Positions 6,915-7,951 of a DNA stretch of 7,951 bases are shown one piece after another. A program made the position numbers and the translations under genes. The DNA is from Planctomycetia bacterium (GTDB lineage Bacteria; Planctomycetota; Planctomycetia; Pirellulales; UBA1268): the NCBI GenBank assembly GCA_009926295.1, contig RFPF01000135.1, positions 1 to 7,951 of the forward strand, given 5' to 3'. The notes under the pieces were generated by a model that was given only the letters and a program-made list of their open reading frames with translations, was not told where the DNA came from and made no database searches. Position 1 is the first letter of the stretch, and each line of letters begins with the position of its first letter.

Positions 6915-6933
6915 GACAGGCGTCCCGCCTGTC
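6915..6933. repeat. Short palindromic hairpin after the CPBP gene
   Basis: GACAGGCG-TCC-CGCCTGTC: perfect 8-bp arms and a 3-nt loop, starting at the base after the TAG stop. It could end or protect the rimO-pgsA-CPBP transcript, but no T-tract follows, so a classical intrinsic terminator is not supported. It shares the GACAGGC/GCCTGTC arms with the element at 7111-7136, which suggests a REP-like repeat family. Confidence 0.75.
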
Positions 6934-7110
6934 TGCCTCACGTGTTGCGCGCCGGCTCGTGACTGCCCAGCCCCTCTCGCCGGACGTTCGCCTCGGCCCT
7001 CCCGGCCTTGGCTCTCTGCATGTCCGCTTCGCTTCGCCATCCTGGCTGCGCTCGCTCCCCTAGCCCGGCTCGAGGCCATGGGCACCCCCGAGCCGGTGCG
7101 TCACGCTGCG

Positions 7111-7136
7111 GCATGACAGGCTGAAGCCTGTCATGC
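7111..7136. repeat. Long REP-like palindrome
   Basis: Left arm GCATGACAGGCT (7111-7122), 2-nt GA spacer, right arm AGCCTGTCATGC (7125-7136), with all 12 bases complementary. It is followed by GGGGG and not by a T-tract. The inner arm core GACAGGC repeats the core of the 6915-6933 palindrome. It is probably a repetitive extragenic palindrome or transcript-end hairpin. Confidence 0.8.
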
Positions 7137-7190
7137 GGGGGAAATCGCTCTGGCAGCGGGGGCCGGGCTTCGGCACAATTCCGCCCCAGC

Positions 7191-7951
7191 ATGGATGCTC
7201 ACGCCCGCTCCTCCCGACCGCTCGCCACCCGGATCACCGACGCGCTTGCGTATGCGGCCGTGCGCGTCGCGATCTGCGTCGTCCAGTCGCTGCCGCGGCC
7301 GACCTGCGAGCGGTTCGCCCGACGCTGGAGCGACTTCCTCGCCAATCGCGTGAAGATCCGGCGCCGGGTCGTGCGCGAGAACCTGCAGATCGCGTTTCCC
7401 GAGTGGTCGGCTGCGCAGTGCCGCGACGTGGCCCGAGGGATGTGGGAGCATCTGCTCCTGATGGTGATCGAGATCGCCCATGCGCCGCGCGTGATCCGCA
7501 AGACGACGTGGCGGAAGCACCTCCGGATCCACGGGATGGAAGAGATGGTGCGCACGCTCTGGCTCGACCGGCCGAAGGTGATCCTCTCCGGGCACTTCGG
7601 CAACTTCGAACTCGCCGCATACCTTTTCGGCGTGTTCGGCCTTCGCATCTATTCGGTGGCCCGGGAACTCGACAACCCGCTGCTCGACGACTTCGTGACG
7701 GCTTTCCGAGAATCGCGCGGCCAGCGGATCCTGCCCAAGAAGGGCAGCGCTCCGGACGTCGCCGTCGTGCTGGAGGAGAACGGCGCCCTCGGGCTGCTCG
7801 GCGACCAGGCTGCGGGCCCGCGCGGGTGCTGGGTCGATTTCTTCGGACGGCCGGCGAGCGTGCACAAGGCGATCGGCGTGTTCGCCCTCTCGTCGCAGGC
7901 GCCGATCATGGTCTGCTCGGCGACTCGTCGCGGCGGCAGGCTGTTTGACTA
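7191..7951 (+). CDS. LpxL/HtrB-type lysophospholipid acyltransferase, 3' partial
   Basis: The frame is open to the right edge, giving 253 residues. It belongs to the lipid A biosynthesis acyltransferase (LpxL/LpxM/HtrB) family, inner-membrane enzymes that transfer an acyl chain to a lipid A precursor or related lipid. The N-terminus MDAHARSSRPLATRITD leads into a hydrophobic segment (about 18-34). RRRVVRENLQIAFPEWS is the family's usual N-terminal segment. The catalytic HxxxxE motif is H135-F-G-N-F-E140 in SGHFGNFELA. The second block has GDQAAGPRG (D205-Q206) followed by VDFFGRPASVHKAIGVFAL. The C-terminal part, probably 40-60 residues, lies beyond the window. ATG 7191 is the best start, since the upstream frame is not protein-like, though no clear Shine-Dalgarno precedes it. 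The exact acceptor (lipid A or another lipid) cannot be told. Confidence 0.9.
   Translation, partial: MDAHARSSRPLATRITDALAYAAVRVAICVVQSLPRPTCERFARRWSDFLANRVKIRRRVVRENLQIAFPEWSAAQCRDVARGMWEHLLLMVIEIAHAPRVIRKTTWRKHLRIHGMEEMVRTLWLDRPKVILSGHFGNFELAAYLFGVFGLRIYSVARELDNPLLDDFVTAFRESRGQRILPKKGSAPDVAVVLEENGALGLLGDQAAGPRGCWVDFFGRPASVHKAIGVFALSSQAPIMVCSATRRGGRLFD

Larger units (their letters stand above)
6915..7190. other. Gene-free intergenic region rich in inverted repeats
   Basis: This 276-bp stretch lies between the CPBP stop and the acyltransferase start. It opens with a perfect palindromic hairpin directly after the stop codon and has a longer one at 7111-7136. CCGGCTCG occurs at 6952-6959 and 7065-7072, and inverted (CGAGCCGG) at 7089-7096. 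The last two form an 8-bp stem around a 16-nt loop. No frame in it reads as a recognisable protein. A weak -10-like CACAAT lies at 7174-7179, just upstream of the acyltransferase. The promoter of that gene is presumably here, but I cannot define it. Confidence 0.7.

Noticed and set aside
6915..6933. Classical rho-independent terminator
   Set aside because: The hairpin is perfect, but no T-rich tract follows on either strand.
5885..7063. 392-aa open frame on the + strand over pgsA, the CPBP gene and the intergenic region
   Set aside because: Low-complexity Arg-rich shadow of pgsA and the CPBP gene. Its extension into the intergenic region shows no family features.
7133..7948. 271-aa open frame on the + strand ending near the right edge
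   Set aside because: It overlaps the acyltransferase in another frame. The acyltransferase frame carries HFGNFE and GDQ motifs, while this one is Arg-rich without motifs.

Overview
The window is a GC-rich stretch of bacterial chromosome carrying mostly housekeeping genes. The best guess for the source is a planctomycete. This is inferred from a Tat-exported Gfo/Idh/MocA oxidoreductase beside a squalene-cyclase-repeat protein, both typical of expanded planctomycete families, and from the palindromic intergenic elements. No marker gene in the window proves the phylum.

Layout: (1) 2-865 (+), the C-terminal part of a prenyltransferase/squalene-oxidase-repeat protein that enters from the left edge. 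(2) 922-2301 (+), a complete Gfo/Idh/MocA oxidoreductase with a twin-arginine signal. (3) 2312-2794 (-), trmL, a SPOUT tRNA 2'-O-methyltransferase convergent with the oxidoreductase. (4) After a 69-bp divergent intergenic region, a + strand run of ispG (MEP isoprenoid pathway), rimO (methylthiolation of ribosomal protein S12), pgsA (phosphatidylglycerophosphate synthase) and a CPBP-family intramembrane protease. The last three are spaced like an operon: rimO and pgsA overlap by ATGA, and 3 bp separate pgsA from the CPBP gene. (5) 6915-7190, a gene-free stretch with two related perfect palindromes and other short inverted repeats. (6) 7191 to the right edge (+), the N-terminal 253 residues of an LpxL/HtrB-type lysophospholipid acyltransferase.

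The main finding is a perfect 22-bp tandem duplication (3907-3928 and 3929-3950) near the 3' end of ispG. Because 22 is not a multiple of 3, it shifts the frame. The open frame ends at 4000 with a 23-residue tail unlike IspG. Removing one copy in silico restores a normal IspG C-terminus ending in TGA at 4023-4025, one base before the rimO ATG. Either this strain or lineage has a C-terminally altered IspG, or the duplication is a sequencing or assembly error. The Fe-S ligands lie upstream and are intact.

Biologically, ispG supplies isoprenoid precursors, pgsA and the acyltransferase belong to envelope lipid synthesis, and rimO and trmL modify the translation machinery. IspG and RimO are both [4Fe-4S] enzymes. 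I see no CRISPR, phage, transposon, toxin-antitoxin or defence module, and no new multi-gene system.
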